Below are positions 37,143 through 45,885 of a DNA stretch of 64,000 nucleotides, in pieces. Source of the DNA: Rothia sp. HMSC078H08 (lineage in GTDB: Bacteria; Actinomycetota; Actinomycetes; Actinomycetales; Micrococcaceae); contig NZ_KV795255.1 in NCBI RefSeq assembly GCF_001808955.1, forward strand, positions 86,397 to 150,396, written 5' to 3'. The position numbers and the translations under genes are program-made. Each line of letters starts with the position of its first letter. The first letter of the stretch is position 1. Under the pieces are notes generated by a model, which worked only from the letters and a program-made list of their open reading frames with translations, did no database searches and was not told the origin of the DNA.

Positions 37143-37324
37143 ATTCCCTCCTCGGGTATGTGTTGGGGCGGGGATTCGCTTAGCGGTGCCGGGCTTCTCC
37201 CCTATATGGGTTCAAAGTGTGTGCAGTGTGTGTTGTGTTCGTATATGCGTGTGGGTGTTGAGGTAACACCCCTGCATACATTCCCTTCTGAGAATAAAAG
37301 CTGGAGGTGCGAAAACAGTCCGAA

Positions 37325-38275
37325 TTAGAGCTGCAGCTGACGAACAGTGACCTTCTCAGGAGTGGTCTGCTCCAGCGAAGGCATACGGGTACCGGGCAGA
37401 GCAGCAGCAGCCGAACCGTGAGCTACCGCCTGAACTAGGCAACCGGGGGCATCCTCACCACGAGTGTGAGCAATCAAGAAACCGGACAGCGAGGAGTCAC
37501 CGGCACCCACAGTGCTACGAACCTGAATCGGCTCGTGCACAGCGTGCCAGATACCCTGCTCAGTGACCAGCACGGCACCGCCGCCACCGAGGGTGGCAAG
37601 CACATATTCAATGCCGTCGCCGAGCAGCTTCTGGGCGGTACGGGCGGTCAGCTCGGGGCTGGCCTCCAGCTCCTCCCAGTTGTCGCTACCGGTCAGCTGA
37701 GCCAGCTCCTCCGAGTTGGGCTTAATCAGGGTGGGCTTATGCTCACCGGCGACGGTCGCAATCAGCGGCGCCTCAGAGGTATCGATAGCGATTTTGCCGT
37801 CGTAGCCGGAGGCGCGCAGTGCCGCCACCAGCTCGGAGTAGTAGGTCGGCTCCAGACCCGGAGGCAGGGAACCAGCCAGAACCACCCAGTCGGCACCCTT
37901 GGAACGCTCAACCACCAGCTCGTCCAGCTTCTGACGCAGTTCAGCGTCAAAAACGGTGCCGGGGGCATTCAGCTTGGTGGTGGTGCCGTCCGGGTCAACC
38001 ACGGTGATGTTCGAGCGAATCGGCTCACCGGTGGGCAGGTTAGCGAACTCGACATCCACAGCCTGCAGTGCGGTCAGCACCGGGTCGCTGGCTTCACCGG
38101 GCACAATGGCGAGGGTCGGCACACCGGAAACCTGCAGGGCGCGCGAAATATTCACGCCCTTGCCACCGGGATCCTGTACGGCGCCGACAGCACGCTGCAC
38201 GGCACCGTGGGCCAGGGGCGCGCCGAGTTCAATGGTGCGGTCCAGGCTGGGGTTGGCGGTCAGAGTAATAATCAT
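37325..38275 (-). CDS. fruK: 1-phosphofructokinase (PfkB family)
   Basis: Converts fructose 1-phosphate from FruA to fructose 1,6-bisphosphate. 316 residues with the PfkB signature at the N-terminus (DPGGKGVNISRALQVSG) and the catalytic VGAGDSSLSGFLIAHT near the C-terminus containing the base Asp. LNAPGTVF and KPNSEEL are typical of the subfamily. Its ATG overlaps the fruR stop by one base (TAATG), so translation is coupled. A gap of 182 bases separates it from fruA. Confidence 0.95.
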   Translation of the reverse strand: MIITLTANPSLDRTIELGAPLAHGAVQRAVGAVQDPGGKGVNISRALQVSGVPTLAIVPGEASDPVLTALQAVDVEFANLPTGEPIRSNITVVDPDGTTTKLNAPGTVFDAELRQKLDELVVERSKGADWVVLAGSLPPGLEPTYYSELVAALRASGYDGKIAIDTSEAPLIATVAGEHKPTLIKPNSEELAQLTGSDNWEELEASPELTARTAQKLLGDGIEYVLATLGGGGAVLVTEQGIWHAVHEPIQVRSTVGAGDSSLSGFLIAHTRGEDAPGCLVQAVAHGSAAAALPGTRMPSLEQTTPEKVTVRQLQL

Positions 38276-39066
38276 TAGGCAATCACAATCTCAACATTTG
38301 CGGCCTCGAGTGCCTGGCGGAGGGCACCTTCGGGCTCGCGATCAGTAATGAGGGTGTCAATATCCTCGAATCCGGCGAAGCGGACCAGGGATTCCTGACC
38401 GAACTTCGCGGAGTCACAAAGCAAGACCACGCGGCGGGCTGCCTTGCAAATTGCGGTCTTGACAATAGCTTCGTTCATGCCGGGGGTGGAGATGCCGAAG
38501 TGGGCTTCAATGCCGTTGGCACCGATGAAAGCAATATCGGGGCGCATGGTACCGAAGTGCTCTGCGGCGCGTGCACCAACAGCAGCCCAGGTCATCTTGC
38601 GCAGCTGGCCGCCAACCAGTTCAAGGGTGACACCCTCGGCTTCGGCGAGCTTGACTGCAATGTGCAGTGCGTGGGTGATGATGATGCGGTCGTTGCCGGT
38701 CTTGAGGCTGAAGTTCTCGGCGCCGATGTGGTCGGCGAGAATCTCGATGGTGGAGCCTGCGTCCAGGACGATGGAGCCTGCCTCGGAGTCGCGCAGCATC
38801 TGGTATGCCTTGGTGGCGATACGGCGCTTCTCGGGGGTGTTCATGCCCTGTCGGGAGGAGATGGAGGACTCCAGGGAGGTGGACTGCTCAATGGTGACAG
38901 CACCACCGTGAACACGGCGGAGCTTACCTGCCTCTTCCAGTGCGGCGAGGTCACGACGCACGGTCTCCATGGTCACATCGTAACGACGTGCAAGGTCAGC
39001 GCCGTTGACACGACGTGCGGAGGCAACAAGCTTTGCAATTTCGGCACGGCGTTCTTCTGCGAACAT
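38275..39066 (-). CDS. fruR: DeoR-family regulator of the fructose operon
   Basis: 263 residues. The N-terminal DeoR helix-turn-helix reads ARRYDVTMETVRRDLAALEEAGKLRRVHGGA, and the sugar-phosphate-sensing domain has LDAGSTIEILADHIG, FIGANGIEAHFGISTPG and LCDSAKFGQES. As first gene of the fruR-fruK-fruA operon it probably represses its own operon until fructose 1-phosphate binds, as known for this family. A dyad at 39139-39155 is a possible site of action. Confidence 0.93.
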   Translation of the reverse strand: MFAEERRAEIAKLVASARRVNGADLARRYDVTMETVRRDLAALEEAGKLRRVHGGAVTIEQSTSLESSISSRQGMNTPEKRRIATKAYQMLRDSEAGSIVLDAGSTIEILADHIGAENFSLKTGNDRIIITHALHIAVKLAEAEGVTLELVGGQLRKMTWAAVGARAAEHFGTMRPDIAFIGANGIEAHFGISTPGMNEAIVKTAICKAARRVVLLCDSAKFGQESLVRFAGFEDIDTLITDREPEGALRQALEAANVEIVIA

Positions 39067-39138
39067 AACTCTGGTGTTCCTTTGGGCTAGTGGGAGAAAA
39101 TCTGTGCGTTCTTTTCTGCGTTCTGCTCGGCTTTTATG

Positions 39139-39155
39139 GCCATGAGAGACATGGC
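39139..39155. promoter_or_regulatory. Dyad upstream of fruR
   Basis: GCCATG-AGAGA-CATGGC, perfect 6-bp arms, 73 bases upstream of the fruR start codon. Candidate operator for FruR or a global sugar regulator. Confidence 0.35.
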
Positions 39156-39390
39156 TTCAATGAGCCAGCAAAACACTTGAGGGTAATACTTGATTTTATG
39201 TGGGTTTTTGTGGGCAAGTCAATATAAAACGCTGTATTTGCCGGAATATTACCCGAATGTTCCCTACCGAAACCACACCTATTTGCGAGCTGTTGCCTGT
39301 TTATGTCTGTTTGACCTAATGAACTGTTGGGTTTTCCCGCTCCCTCACCATTCCCACAGTGTCCAACACCTACACGGCGCCCTCACAGGG
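39156..39390. other. Gene-free part upstream of the fructose operon
   Basis: About 235 bases of intergenic sequence containing the leftward fru promoter; AT-rich at 39180-39300. Nothing else recognised. Confidence 0.35.
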
Positions 39391-39439
39391 CAAAAAGTGG
39401 AGGCGCCGGCTCCGAAAATCCTCGAAACCAGCGCCTCCA
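39391..39439 (-). terminator. Terminator of the VanZ-like gene
   Basis: GTGGAGGCGC and GCGCCTCCAC flank a 20-base loop, with ACTTTTTGCC following on the minus strand. Confidence 0.85.
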
Positions 39440-39484
39440 CCAGCAGAACATATGCAATTAATGCGCGCTTATTTGGGTGCTCGT

Positions 39485-39949
39485 TTACTTGCCCTTGCGT
39501 TCGCGACGCACGCGACGCCAACGATGCACACCCAAAGCACCCGCCGCGCCCAGCAGGGCACCCGAACCGTTCATCAGCACATCCACTGGGTCGCCGGTGC
39601 GATCAGGCATGAAACTCTGAATCGTCTCAATACAGGCGCTGACCAGAAATCCCGAGTACAGCACGTGCGGGCGAGCCTTCGGTTTGAGCAGCAGGGCGAA
39701 AAGAAAACCGCCCGGAATGAACATAATGACGTTCGAAAGCTGCTCGATACTCGAATAGGTGATGAAAGCAGGCAACCAGCCCTCAGCATGGCCAGTATCC
39801 AGCAGCTGCGCCAGGCGGCCTCCCATCTCGTTATCGTCCACGTGTACGGGGGCGAACACGATACTCGCCACCACCGCGCAGTACAGCGCCGTGACCGGCC
39901 AGAGAATCAGCCGCCACACGCGAGCGCCAGACCAACCTTTACCAAACAA
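39485..39949 (-). CDS. VanZ-family membrane protein
   Basis: About 154 residues with three or four membrane helices (LILWPVTALYCAVVASIVF, then LSNVIMFIPGGFLFALLL and later segments). NVIMFIPGGFLFALLL and SACIETIQSFMPDRTGDPVDVLMNGSGALLGA match the VanZ-like family, whose founding member gives low-level teicoplanin resistance; most family members have unknown roles. The start is uncertain. I use TTG 39947-39949, preceded by GAGGTGG in the end of the upstream gene, so the two genes overlap by 11 bases. GTG at 39917-39919 and ATG at 40009 are alternatives. Confidence 0.72.
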   Translation of the reverse strand: MFGKGWSGARVWRLILWPVTALYCAVVASIVFAPVHVDDNEMGGRLAQLLDTGHAEGWLPAFITYSSIEQLSNVIMFIPGGFLFALLLKPKARPHVLYSGFLVSACIETIQSFMPDRTGDPVDVLMNGSGALLGAAGALGVHRWRRVRRERKGK

Positions 39950-41228
39950 GGCGACCCACCTCGTCGAACTGCTTGGTCGAGTCCCACGCGAACAGGCCCG
40001 GCACGTCAATCGTGAGCGGTTCGGCGTTCGGCACGGTCACGGTCCATTCTTCACCGGCCGCTGCGGAGAGGGCGCGGCGGATAAAGCTACCGTGGCTGAC
40101 GGCAATAATCTTCTGGTCGCCCGGCTCTTCGGAGAGTTCACGCACGATATTGCGCAGGGTACGCACCGCGCGGATGTACACGTCGCGTTCGGATTCCACG
40201 TTCGGGTAGTAGCGTTCGGGGGCGCGGCGTTCGGGGGCGGGAATGTCCAGGCCCTCACCGGCACCGTAGGCGCGTTCCACCAGCTCGGGGTAAGTCTTGT
40301 GCACCTGCAGATCGAAGTGCTCACCGACCAGTTGCGCGGTCTCGTGGGCGCGGGAGAGCGGCGAGGACACTAGCATGGTGAATTCCAGGCCCATGTCGGC
40401 GAGCTTCTTGCCGGTGGTGCGTGCCTGCTCGCGGCCGGTGTCGTTGAGCGGAATGTCGGTGATGCCCTGCATCAGGTTCGCCTTGTTCCAGTCGGTCTGG
40501 CCGTGACGAATCAGGGTGAGGGTCGTATTCTCGGCGCCCTCCGGTACTTCCTCGGGGCCCAGCTCGGGTTCCAGATGCTGCACGACCAGGCGGTCGATGG
40601 CATCGTCCAGGTACTGCAGGGGCACCTCGGTCAGGGAGGCGTTGGCCGGGATCGGGTAGATACCGTCCTCGTTGAGCAGTTCGGGGTGGCGCTCAGCGAC
40701 CAGGGCGGTCACGACCATGGCAATCAGCATGCCGTGCGCGGCGACCACAACGGTCTGGCCCTCATATTCGCGGCGGACGCGGTTCAGCGCCGCGAGGGAG
40801 CGGGCGAGGAAGTCCTTCTTCGGTTCCACGTTGAAAGCGTTGTTGGACTGGCGGGAGGCGAGAATCAGCTCGGGGGTAGCGATCTGGCCCTCCAGGTCGC
40901 CAAAGGAACGTTCCTGGAAGCCGTCAACGGCACCGCGGTAGGGTACGCCCAGGCCTTCGGCTACGATTTCGGCGCTTTCTACGGCACGGGAAAGGGGCGA
41001 GGAGACGATAGCGTCCACGGCGGTGCCCTCAGCTGCTGCCTGCTGCAGGGCACCGATAGCGGTGCGGACCTGCTCTCTGCCGGTGTCGTTGAGGGGGATG
41101 TCGGTGCCGCCTTGGAAGCGGTGGTCAATGTTCCAGTCGGTCTGGCCGTGGCGTAGGAAGATGATGCGGGTTCCTGCCTCGGGGTCGGGTACCGGAGTGA
41201 TGATGGGGGTGTTCTGTGCGTCGGTCAT
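39939..41228 (-). CDS. Double histidine-phosphatase (phosphoglycerate mutase-like) protein
   Basis: 429 residues containing two complete histidine-phosphatase domains in tandem. Each opens with the phosphohistidine motif RHGQTDWN (first IIFLRHGQTDWN near residue 22, second LTLIRHGQTDWN near 240) followed by TDIPLNDTGREQ and SSPLSRA, and each has a later His (VAAHGMLIAM, AVSHGSFIRR). Single-domain relatives act on phosphoglycerate, sugar phosphates, cobalamin or acid phosphates; the substrate here is not determined. The two halves are clearly homologous, so an internal duplication made the gene. It overlaps the VanZ-like gene downstream. Confidence 0.9.
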   Translation of the reverse strand: MTDAQNTPIITPVPDPEAGTRIIFLRHGQTDWNIDHRFQGGTDIPLNDTGREQVRTAIGALQQAAAEGTAVDAIVSSPLSRAVESAEIVAEGLGVPYRGAVDGFQERSFGDLEGQIATPELILASRQSNNAFNVEPKKDFLARSLAALNRVRREYEGQTVVVAAHGMLIAMVVTALVAERHPELLNEDGIYPIPANASLTEVPLQYLDDAIDRLVVQHLEPELGPEEVPEGAENTTLTLIRHGQTDWNKANLMQGITDIPLNDTGREQARTTGKKLADMGLEFTMLVSSPLSRAHETAQLVGEHFDLQVHKTYPELVERAYGAGEGLDIPAPERRAPERYYPNVESERDVYIRAVRTLRNIVRELSEEPGDQKIIAVSHGSFIRRALSAAAGEEWTVTVPNAEPLTIDVPGLFAWDSTKQFDEVGRLVW

Positions 41229-41295
41229 CCTTCTAGTATGGCATTGCCCCCGCGCAGTTCAAGGGGGCAAGAGGCGTATTCTCTCATGAAGCGCA

Positions 41296-41313
41296 CTCAT
41301 ACCGCGGTATGAG
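41296..41313. promoter_or_regulatory. Perfect 18-bp palindrome, candidate operator
   Basis: CTCATACCGCGGTATGAG reads the same on both strands without a spacer. It lies in the divergent gap between the double phosphatase (leftward) and the ABC transporter (rightward). Its length and symmetry are typical of TetR- or GntR-type operators. Confidence 0.6.
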
Positions 41314-41456
41314 CTGCGGGGTGGTTGAGCGCCCGGTCGGGCGAATTTTTTCAGGGTTTTCCCATATTTTTCAGCCCCCAGACGGAGGGGTGAGCCGCCA
41401 AGAAGCTGAGATGATAGAAGTGTACTTCCGTTAGTTCATACCCAATGAAGGTTGTC

Positions 41457-42452
41457 ATGACGCAGAATCCTCAATCCCAGAACCATCCTCAAACCCAGAA
41501 CCCGCAGTTCCAGGCTCAGAACCCGTACTCAATGACCCCTCCGCAGGCGGCGCAGCCTGCCGGTCAGTATTCCGCTCAGCAAGGTCATCCCCAGCAGGGT
41601 CAGCCCGGCCAGCCCGGCCAGCAGGGCTACTACCAGAGTCAGCCGCAGGGCTACCCGGCTCAGGCACCTCAGCAGATGCAGCAGGCGCCCTTCGCGCGCG
41701 GCGCGATTATTTCTGCCCGTAACCTGCACAAGTCGTACGGCAATAACCCGGTTCTGCGTAACGTGAGCCTCGATATTTACCCCGGCGAGTCTGTAGCGAT
41801 TATGGGTCCTTCCGGTTCCGGTAAGACCACCCTGTTGCACGCGCTCTCGGGCATTATCAAGCTCGATGCCGGTTCTGTGCTGTTCAATGGCCCGGCCGGT
41901 CAGGTGGCGGTGGAGTCCCTCAGTGAGCGTGAGCGCACCTCCCTGCGCGCTAACTCGTTTGGTTTCGTGTTCCAGCAGGGTCTGCTGGTTCCCGAGCTGA
42001 CCGCGGAGGAGAACGTCTCCCTCGCCGCGATGATTGCCGGTGTTCCCCGCCAGCAGGCGCGTTCCATTTCGGCTGATCTGCTGAACCGTCTGGGTTTGGG
42101 GCAGATGCTGGATCGCCGTATGGGTGAGATGTCCGGTGGTCAGGCTCAGCGTGTGGCGATTGCCCGCTCCCAGGTGAACGGTGCCCCCGTGACTTTCGCG
42201 GATGAGCCGACCGGCGCACTGGATTCGAAGACCGCCCGTGAGGTGATGGCGCTGTTGCTGACCATGATTCCGCAGCAGGGTAAGGCTCTGTTGGTGGTTA
42301 CTCACGACCCGAACGTGGCGGCGGCGTGCTCCCGCGTGGTGTACCTGCAGGACGGTCAGATTGTGAGCGATCAGCGCAATAACCAGGGCGGTGTTCCCGC
42401 TTCCCAGAACCACGCTCAGAGCTTCGGCGCTCAGTCTCAGGCAGGTGCATAA
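41457..42452 (+). CDS. ABC transporter ATPase, MacB/LolD-type, with Gln-rich N-terminus
   Basis: About 331 residues. The first 80 residues are low-complexity Gln/Pro/Asn/Gly (QNPQ, QPGQPGQQG). The ABC domain follows: Walker A GPSGSGKTTLL, Q-loop FVFQQGLLVPEL, signature MSGGQAQRVAIARS, Walker B VTFADEPTGALD and switch His in VVTHD. This is the class that powers FtsX-like permeases in efflux or lipoprotein release. ATG 41457 has AAGG upstream; ATG 41445 is an in-frame alternative. Its stop overlaps the permease start (TAATG). The Gln-rich tail is unusual for an ATPase subunit. Confidence 0.92.
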   Translation: MTQNPQSQNHPQTQNPQFQAQNPYSMTPPQAAQPAGQYSAQQGHPQQGQPGQPGQQGYYQSQPQGYPAQAPQQMQQAPFARGAIISARNLHKSYGNNPVLRNVSLDIYPGESVAIMGPSGSGKTTLLHALSGIIKLDAGSVLFNGPAGQVAVESLSERERTSLRANSFGFVFQQGLLVPELTAEENVSLAAMIAGVPRQQARSISADLLNRLGLGQMLDRRMGEMSGGQAQRVAIARSQVNGAPVTFADEPTGALDSKTAREVMALLLTMIPQQGKALLVVTHDPNVAAACSRVVYLQDGQIVSDQRNNQGGVPASQNHAQSFGAQSQAGA

Positions 42453-43870
42453 TGCAAATCTATGCTCTACTCGCCAAGCGAACCCTATGGAGTTCGCAGG
42501 CGATTCTTCCCGTGCTGGCTTTTGCCGCCTCCTCGGCGCTGTTTTTGACGGTTGCCGGTGGTGTTCAGGCGCTGAGTACTTGGCTTGAGCACGCCAACGT
42601 TGACCACGAAATGATCAACCTGATGGGCATTCAGAAGCTCTACATGGGTTTGGCGTGGGTTGCCGCTCTGGTGCTGATTGTTCCGCTCTTTACCCTGGGC
42701 GCTTCGGCTGCTCGTTTGAGTGCCCGCCGCCGTGATGAGCGTCTGGCGTCCCTGCGCCTGATTGGTGCCTCCACGACCCTGATTGTGGGTCTGTCTGTTG
42801 CGGACGCGCTGGTGTACTCTCTTGTGGGTTTCATCATTGGTCTGTTGCTTTACCTGGTGCTGATTTTCCCCTTTGGCGCCCTGCACTTCATGAACGTTCC
42901 GCTGGGTGCTGAGAATATGCTCCTGCCGGTGAGCGTGATTTTCTACTGCTTCCTGGGCTGTATGGTTCTGGCGGCTCTTAGCTCCCTGTTCGGTTTGGCG
43001 AAGGTTAGCATCAGCCCGCTGGGTGTGCGTACCCGCGCGAAGGCTGGTTCCGCCGGTTACATTTCCCTGGGTATCGGTGTTGTTCTGGTCATTGCCGTGA
43101 TGATTCTGGCATCGACCTCGAAGGGTTTTAGCATGTTCTCGCCCTTCCAGGACGGCGGTGCTGATAGCGCGATCAAGAACCTCGCCGTCTACATTTCTCT
43201 GCCGGGTCTGGGCATGATGTTTGCTATCGACCTGCTTGGCACCTTCCTCGTGTGGGCATACGCAAAGATTCGTGTGCGCATGACCCAGAAGGCGTCGGTT
43301 CTGCTGGGTTATCGTGCGGTGCTAGAGTCCCCGCGCGGGGCGTGGCGTCAGGTTTCGGGTGTGGCACTGTCGACCTTCTTGGTGACCTTCTTCGGCCCCA
43401 TCCTGATTCTGGCGGGTGAGATGAACAAAACGGCGAAGGAGGTAGGCCCCGCCGCCGGCCCCTTCATGACCATCATGTCGGACATGTTCCAGGGCATGCT
43501 GCTCATGCTGTTCTTCTCGTACCTGCTGGTCACCCTCTCCGCAGTGTTGAACCAGAGCGCCGCCATTTACGAGCGTGGTTCGCTGTATTCTTCGCTGAAT
43601 ATGATGGGTACCCCCACGAGGATGTTGCAGGCTTCGCGCCTTACCGTGGTTTTCGGTCCGCTGGTGCTCATTAGCGTGGTTTCTGCGCTACTGGGTCTGC
43701 CGCTGACGGCGTTGATTGCGGCGCAGGGGCTTTCCGGTGAGATTCTGACGAAGATGTTCGGTATGACCTTCGGCGCTATTGCGCTGGGTTTGGCGCTGGT
43801 CTATGTGGGCCTGTTGGCGACCATTCCGTTTATGCGTCAGGTGACTCATAAGCCGGTGTCCGCTCTCTAA
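42452..43870 (+). CDS. ABC transporter permease, FtsX-like
   Basis: 472 residues with about eight predicted membrane helices in two FtsX-like sets (LMGIQKLYMGLAWVAALVLIVPLFTLGASAARLSARRRDERLASLRLIGAS in the first, given in parts; ASRLTVVFGPLVLISVVSALLGL in the second). SARRRDERLASLRLIGAS is the coupling-helix wording of the family. It forms the membrane part of the transporter with the preceding ATPase. Substrate unknown; families of this build export peptides, antibiotics or act on the envelope. A terminator follows. Confidence 0.9.
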   Translation: MQIYALLAKRTLWSSQAILPVLAFAASSALFLTVAGGVQALSTWLEHANVDHEMINLMGIQKLYMGLAWVAALVLIVPLFTLGASAARLSARRRDERLASLRLIGASTTLIVGLSVADALVYSLVGFIIGLLLYLVLIFPFGALHFMNVPLGAENMLLPVSVIFYCFLGCMVLAALSSLFGLAKVSISPLGVRTRAKAGSAGYISLGIGVVLVIAVMILASTSKGFSMFSPFQDGGADSAIKNLAVYISLPGLGMMFAIDLLGTFLVWAYAKIRVRMTQKASVLLGYRAVLESPRGAWRQVSGVALSTFLVTFFGPILILAGEMNKTAKEVGPAAGPFMTIMSDMFQGMLLMLFFSYLLVTLSAVLNQSAAIYERGSLYSSLNMMGTPTRMLQASRLTVVFGPLVLISVVSALLGLPLTALIAAQGLSGEILTKMFGMTFGAIALGLALVYVGLLATIPFMRQVTHKPVSAL

Positions 43871-43885
43871 GCTGTTTTAGCTTCT

Positions 43886-43930
43886 GCCCTCCCGTTGCAT
43901 CCGTTCTGGATGCGGCGGGAGGGTTTCTTC
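43886..43930 (+). terminator. Terminator of the ABC transporter operon
   Basis: CCCTCCCG-GCATCC and its complement around GTTCT, followed by GTTTCTTC on the plus strand. Confidence 0.85.
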
Positions 43931-44046
43931 ATGTCCAACGTTTGTGTTGCGTGCTTTTGTACCCTCACCCGGTTTGCACCCTGCATGTTTTCTCACGCAC
44001 CGGGCCACCGCTTCCATAGCCTAAAGCCCTGTGAGAGACTGACATT

Positions 44047-44811
44047 ATGTTTGAACACACAGTACCCTCCGATTGGTTCCCCCGCTGCGCAATCTTCGAC
44101 TGCGACGGCATCCTCCTCGACTCCGAGACCGTCTGGAACGATGTGCAGCGTGAGCTTTTCGCCCGCTGGTCTGTTCCCTTCACTGAGGAGGTCGAGCACC
44201 GCCTCACCGGCCTGGCGGCAGCCGACGTCGCGCAGGAGCTTGCACTGCTCTCCTACGAGGCGCAGAACGGCCAGAAGCCGGACACCGCCTCCGCAGAGTA
44301 CGCCGAGCACCATGAACGCGTGATGAAGGACCTGCTCATCACCGAGCACGAGGTCATCAGCTCCGGCGTGGACCTGATTGAGGGTGCGCAGAAGTTCCTT
44401 GGCTTCCTGAGCGAGCACATGCCGGTTGCGGTGGCGTCGAACTCCACCGCGAACATTCTGACCCTGAAGATGGAAAGCTACGGCTACGCCCCGCTGGTGC
44501 GCACCTGGGTCAGCAGCAACGACGTTCCGGCCGGTAAGCCCGCCCCGGACATGTACCTGGAGGCGGCACGTCGCCTCGGCTTTGAAGGCCACGAGGCGCT
44601 GGCGTTCGAGGACTCCCCCGCGGGCGCGCAGGCGGCACGTGACGCCGGTACGAAGGTCATGATTTACGTTCCGGAAGGCACCGACCCGGCAAAGGCACCG
44701 ACCGGTTTTGGGCGCTTCGATTCGTTCAATGACCCGCAGCTCTGGGAGGCGGCACGCACCTGGATCGCCAAGCTTGAGGCAGCTCAGCAGTCTGAAGCAA
44801 CGCAGGGCTAA
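44047..44811 (+). CDS. HAD-superfamily phosphatase (beta-phosphoglucomutase-like)
   Basis: 254 residues. Motif I FDCDGILLDSE with nucleophile and acid Asp, motif II VASNSTAN, motif III GKPAPDMYLEAARRLG with Lys, and motif IV FEDSPAGAQAARDAG. The cap is the helical C1 type of the beta-phosphoglucomutase/phosphatase clan. Likely a small phosphatase acting on sugar phosphates; the substrate is not evident. A segment of this gene (44418-44567) and its 3' end and terminator are present again at 46231-46482. Confidence 0.92.
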   Translation: MFEHTVPSDWFPRCAIFDCDGILLDSETVWNDVQRELFARWSVPFTEEVEHRLTGLAAADVAQELALLSYEAQNGQKPDTASAEYAEHHERVMKDLLITEHEVISSGVDLIEGAQKFLGFLSEHMPVAVASNSTANILTLKMESYGYAPLVRTWVSSNDVPAGKPAPDMYLEAARRLGFEGHEALAFEDSPAGAQAARDAGTKVMIYVPEGTDPAKAPTGFGRFDSFNDPQLWEAARTWIAKLEAAQQSEATQG

Positions 44812-44868
44812 GCACGTACCGCAGACGCCTCACCGCGCCACCGCCTCACCTGATAGGCAGCATCAAGA

Positions 44869-44910
44869 AAGACCCCCGGCCCGCTCCTCAAGGAGCAGAC
44901 CGGGGGTCTT
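44869..44910 (+). terminator. Terminator of the HAD gene (first copy)
   Basis: AAGACCCCCGG with inner GCTCCT and its complement, ending GGTCTTCTA. An identical stem recurs at 46441-46482. Confidence 0.88.
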
Positions 44911-45022
44911 CTATGCTTATCAGCTGCCTCTCTAGCACCCGCTCTTGTAGCCCTTTGACCTCATCAGCACTTTCGCGGAGCGCTACTTTTCCAAAGTCTC
45001 ACTAAACGGTACCAATACAAAA

Positions 45023-45060
45023 CATCACGAGAACCTGAACATTGGCAGGTTCTCGTGATG
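45023..45060 (-). terminator. Terminator of the island membrane-protein gene
   Basis: CATCACGAGAACCTG and its exact complement around 8 bases, followed on the minus strand by TTTTGTATT, 28 bases after the stop at 45088. Confidence 0.92.
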
Positions 45061-45087
45061 CTAGGTGTTTTAGAACTCCAAGGATGC

Positions 45088-45411
45088 TTATTTCGGCTGT
45101 TGCTTATAGAAAACAAAAGCGTACTGGATACTCATAAGTAGAACTACAACCTGAGCCAAAGGGTCAAGCCAATACACTTGTAAAATTACCACAGCCAACA
45201 TAAAAAATACGGATTTTATGAAGGATGCCGCAGGTTGTACGTAGTTCTTATTTGCACGATATGCAGAGTACCCAAAAACTCCACAAAGAATTAAAATACT
45301 GCCAACATTATAAACCATTGAATCATGCGAAGATGTAAAATAAAAGCAAGAATAACCTGCGAACCATAATTCAGGTATCGGTATGTATCTAGTGTCGACC
45401 ACTTTAATCAC
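45088..45411 (-). CDS. Small AT-rich membrane protein of the island
   Basis: 107 residues with three or four hydrophobic stretches (roughly 34-50, 65-82 and 84-101) and many aromatic residues. The start is a GTG with a weak GATAGG upstream, so the true start may lie a little further in. I recognise no family. Codon use is AT-rich and unlike the flanking genes. It has its own strong terminator, which supports it being a real gene. It could be an immunity or bacteriocin-related protein by size and topology, but nothing in the sequence shows this. Confidence 0.6.
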   Translation of the reverse strand: MIKVVDTRYIPIPELWFAGYSCFYFTSSHDSMVYNVGSILILCGVFGYSAYRANKNYVQPAASFIKSVFFMLAVVILQVYWLDPLAQVVVLLMSIQYAFVFYKQQPK

Positions 45412-45658
45412 CTATCGCTACAGTTACAGAAATACAACTTGCAATTGACTTACTAACATTTTTCATTGGCTGTCCCTCTCTAGCTGTTGATAATATCTCT
45501 AGTTTGATGTGAAACAGAACACTTTTATGATATCAATCAGCAAAATGGGAGTCAAAATTATTTTAGTAATGATTCAATAACAATTTGCGCCACTGCACAC
45601 TATAGTATTTAGCTGCTAAAGCTCCCAGCCCGTTCTCTCTCCTCAGCAAACTTACATC

Positions 45659-45841
45659 CTAAGTCGTCTTATTGCGCTTCGGATGCTCCTCTGCCTTACA
45701 CATTTCTAGGTTCTTATCGCAGATACAGCGGTAAACAGTCTTCACTTCCCCTGCTGCTTTCACCCACCTCTCTTCTTCTTTCCTACGTGCGTATGCTTTT
45801 CTTCTCTTACGAGCAGGAGATAACTCTGGTCTTGTCCTCAC
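45659..45841 (-). CDS. Doubtful small basic protein
   Basis: 60 residues, very rich in Arg, Lys and Glu (ARKRRKAYARRKEEERW), with a Cys-containing end (YRCICDKNLEMCKAEEH). It starts at GTG with a poor GAGAG-like site. The composition recalls small phage or plasmid proteins, but it may be a remnant or non-coding. Confidence 0.25.
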   Translation of the reverse strand: MRTRPELSPARKRRKAYARRKEEERWVKAAGEVKTVYRCICDKNLEMCKAEEHPKRNKTT

Positions 45842-45885
45842 AACTCTCTCACTTCAGTTCTACGGTCTAGGAACTTTTATTTTAC

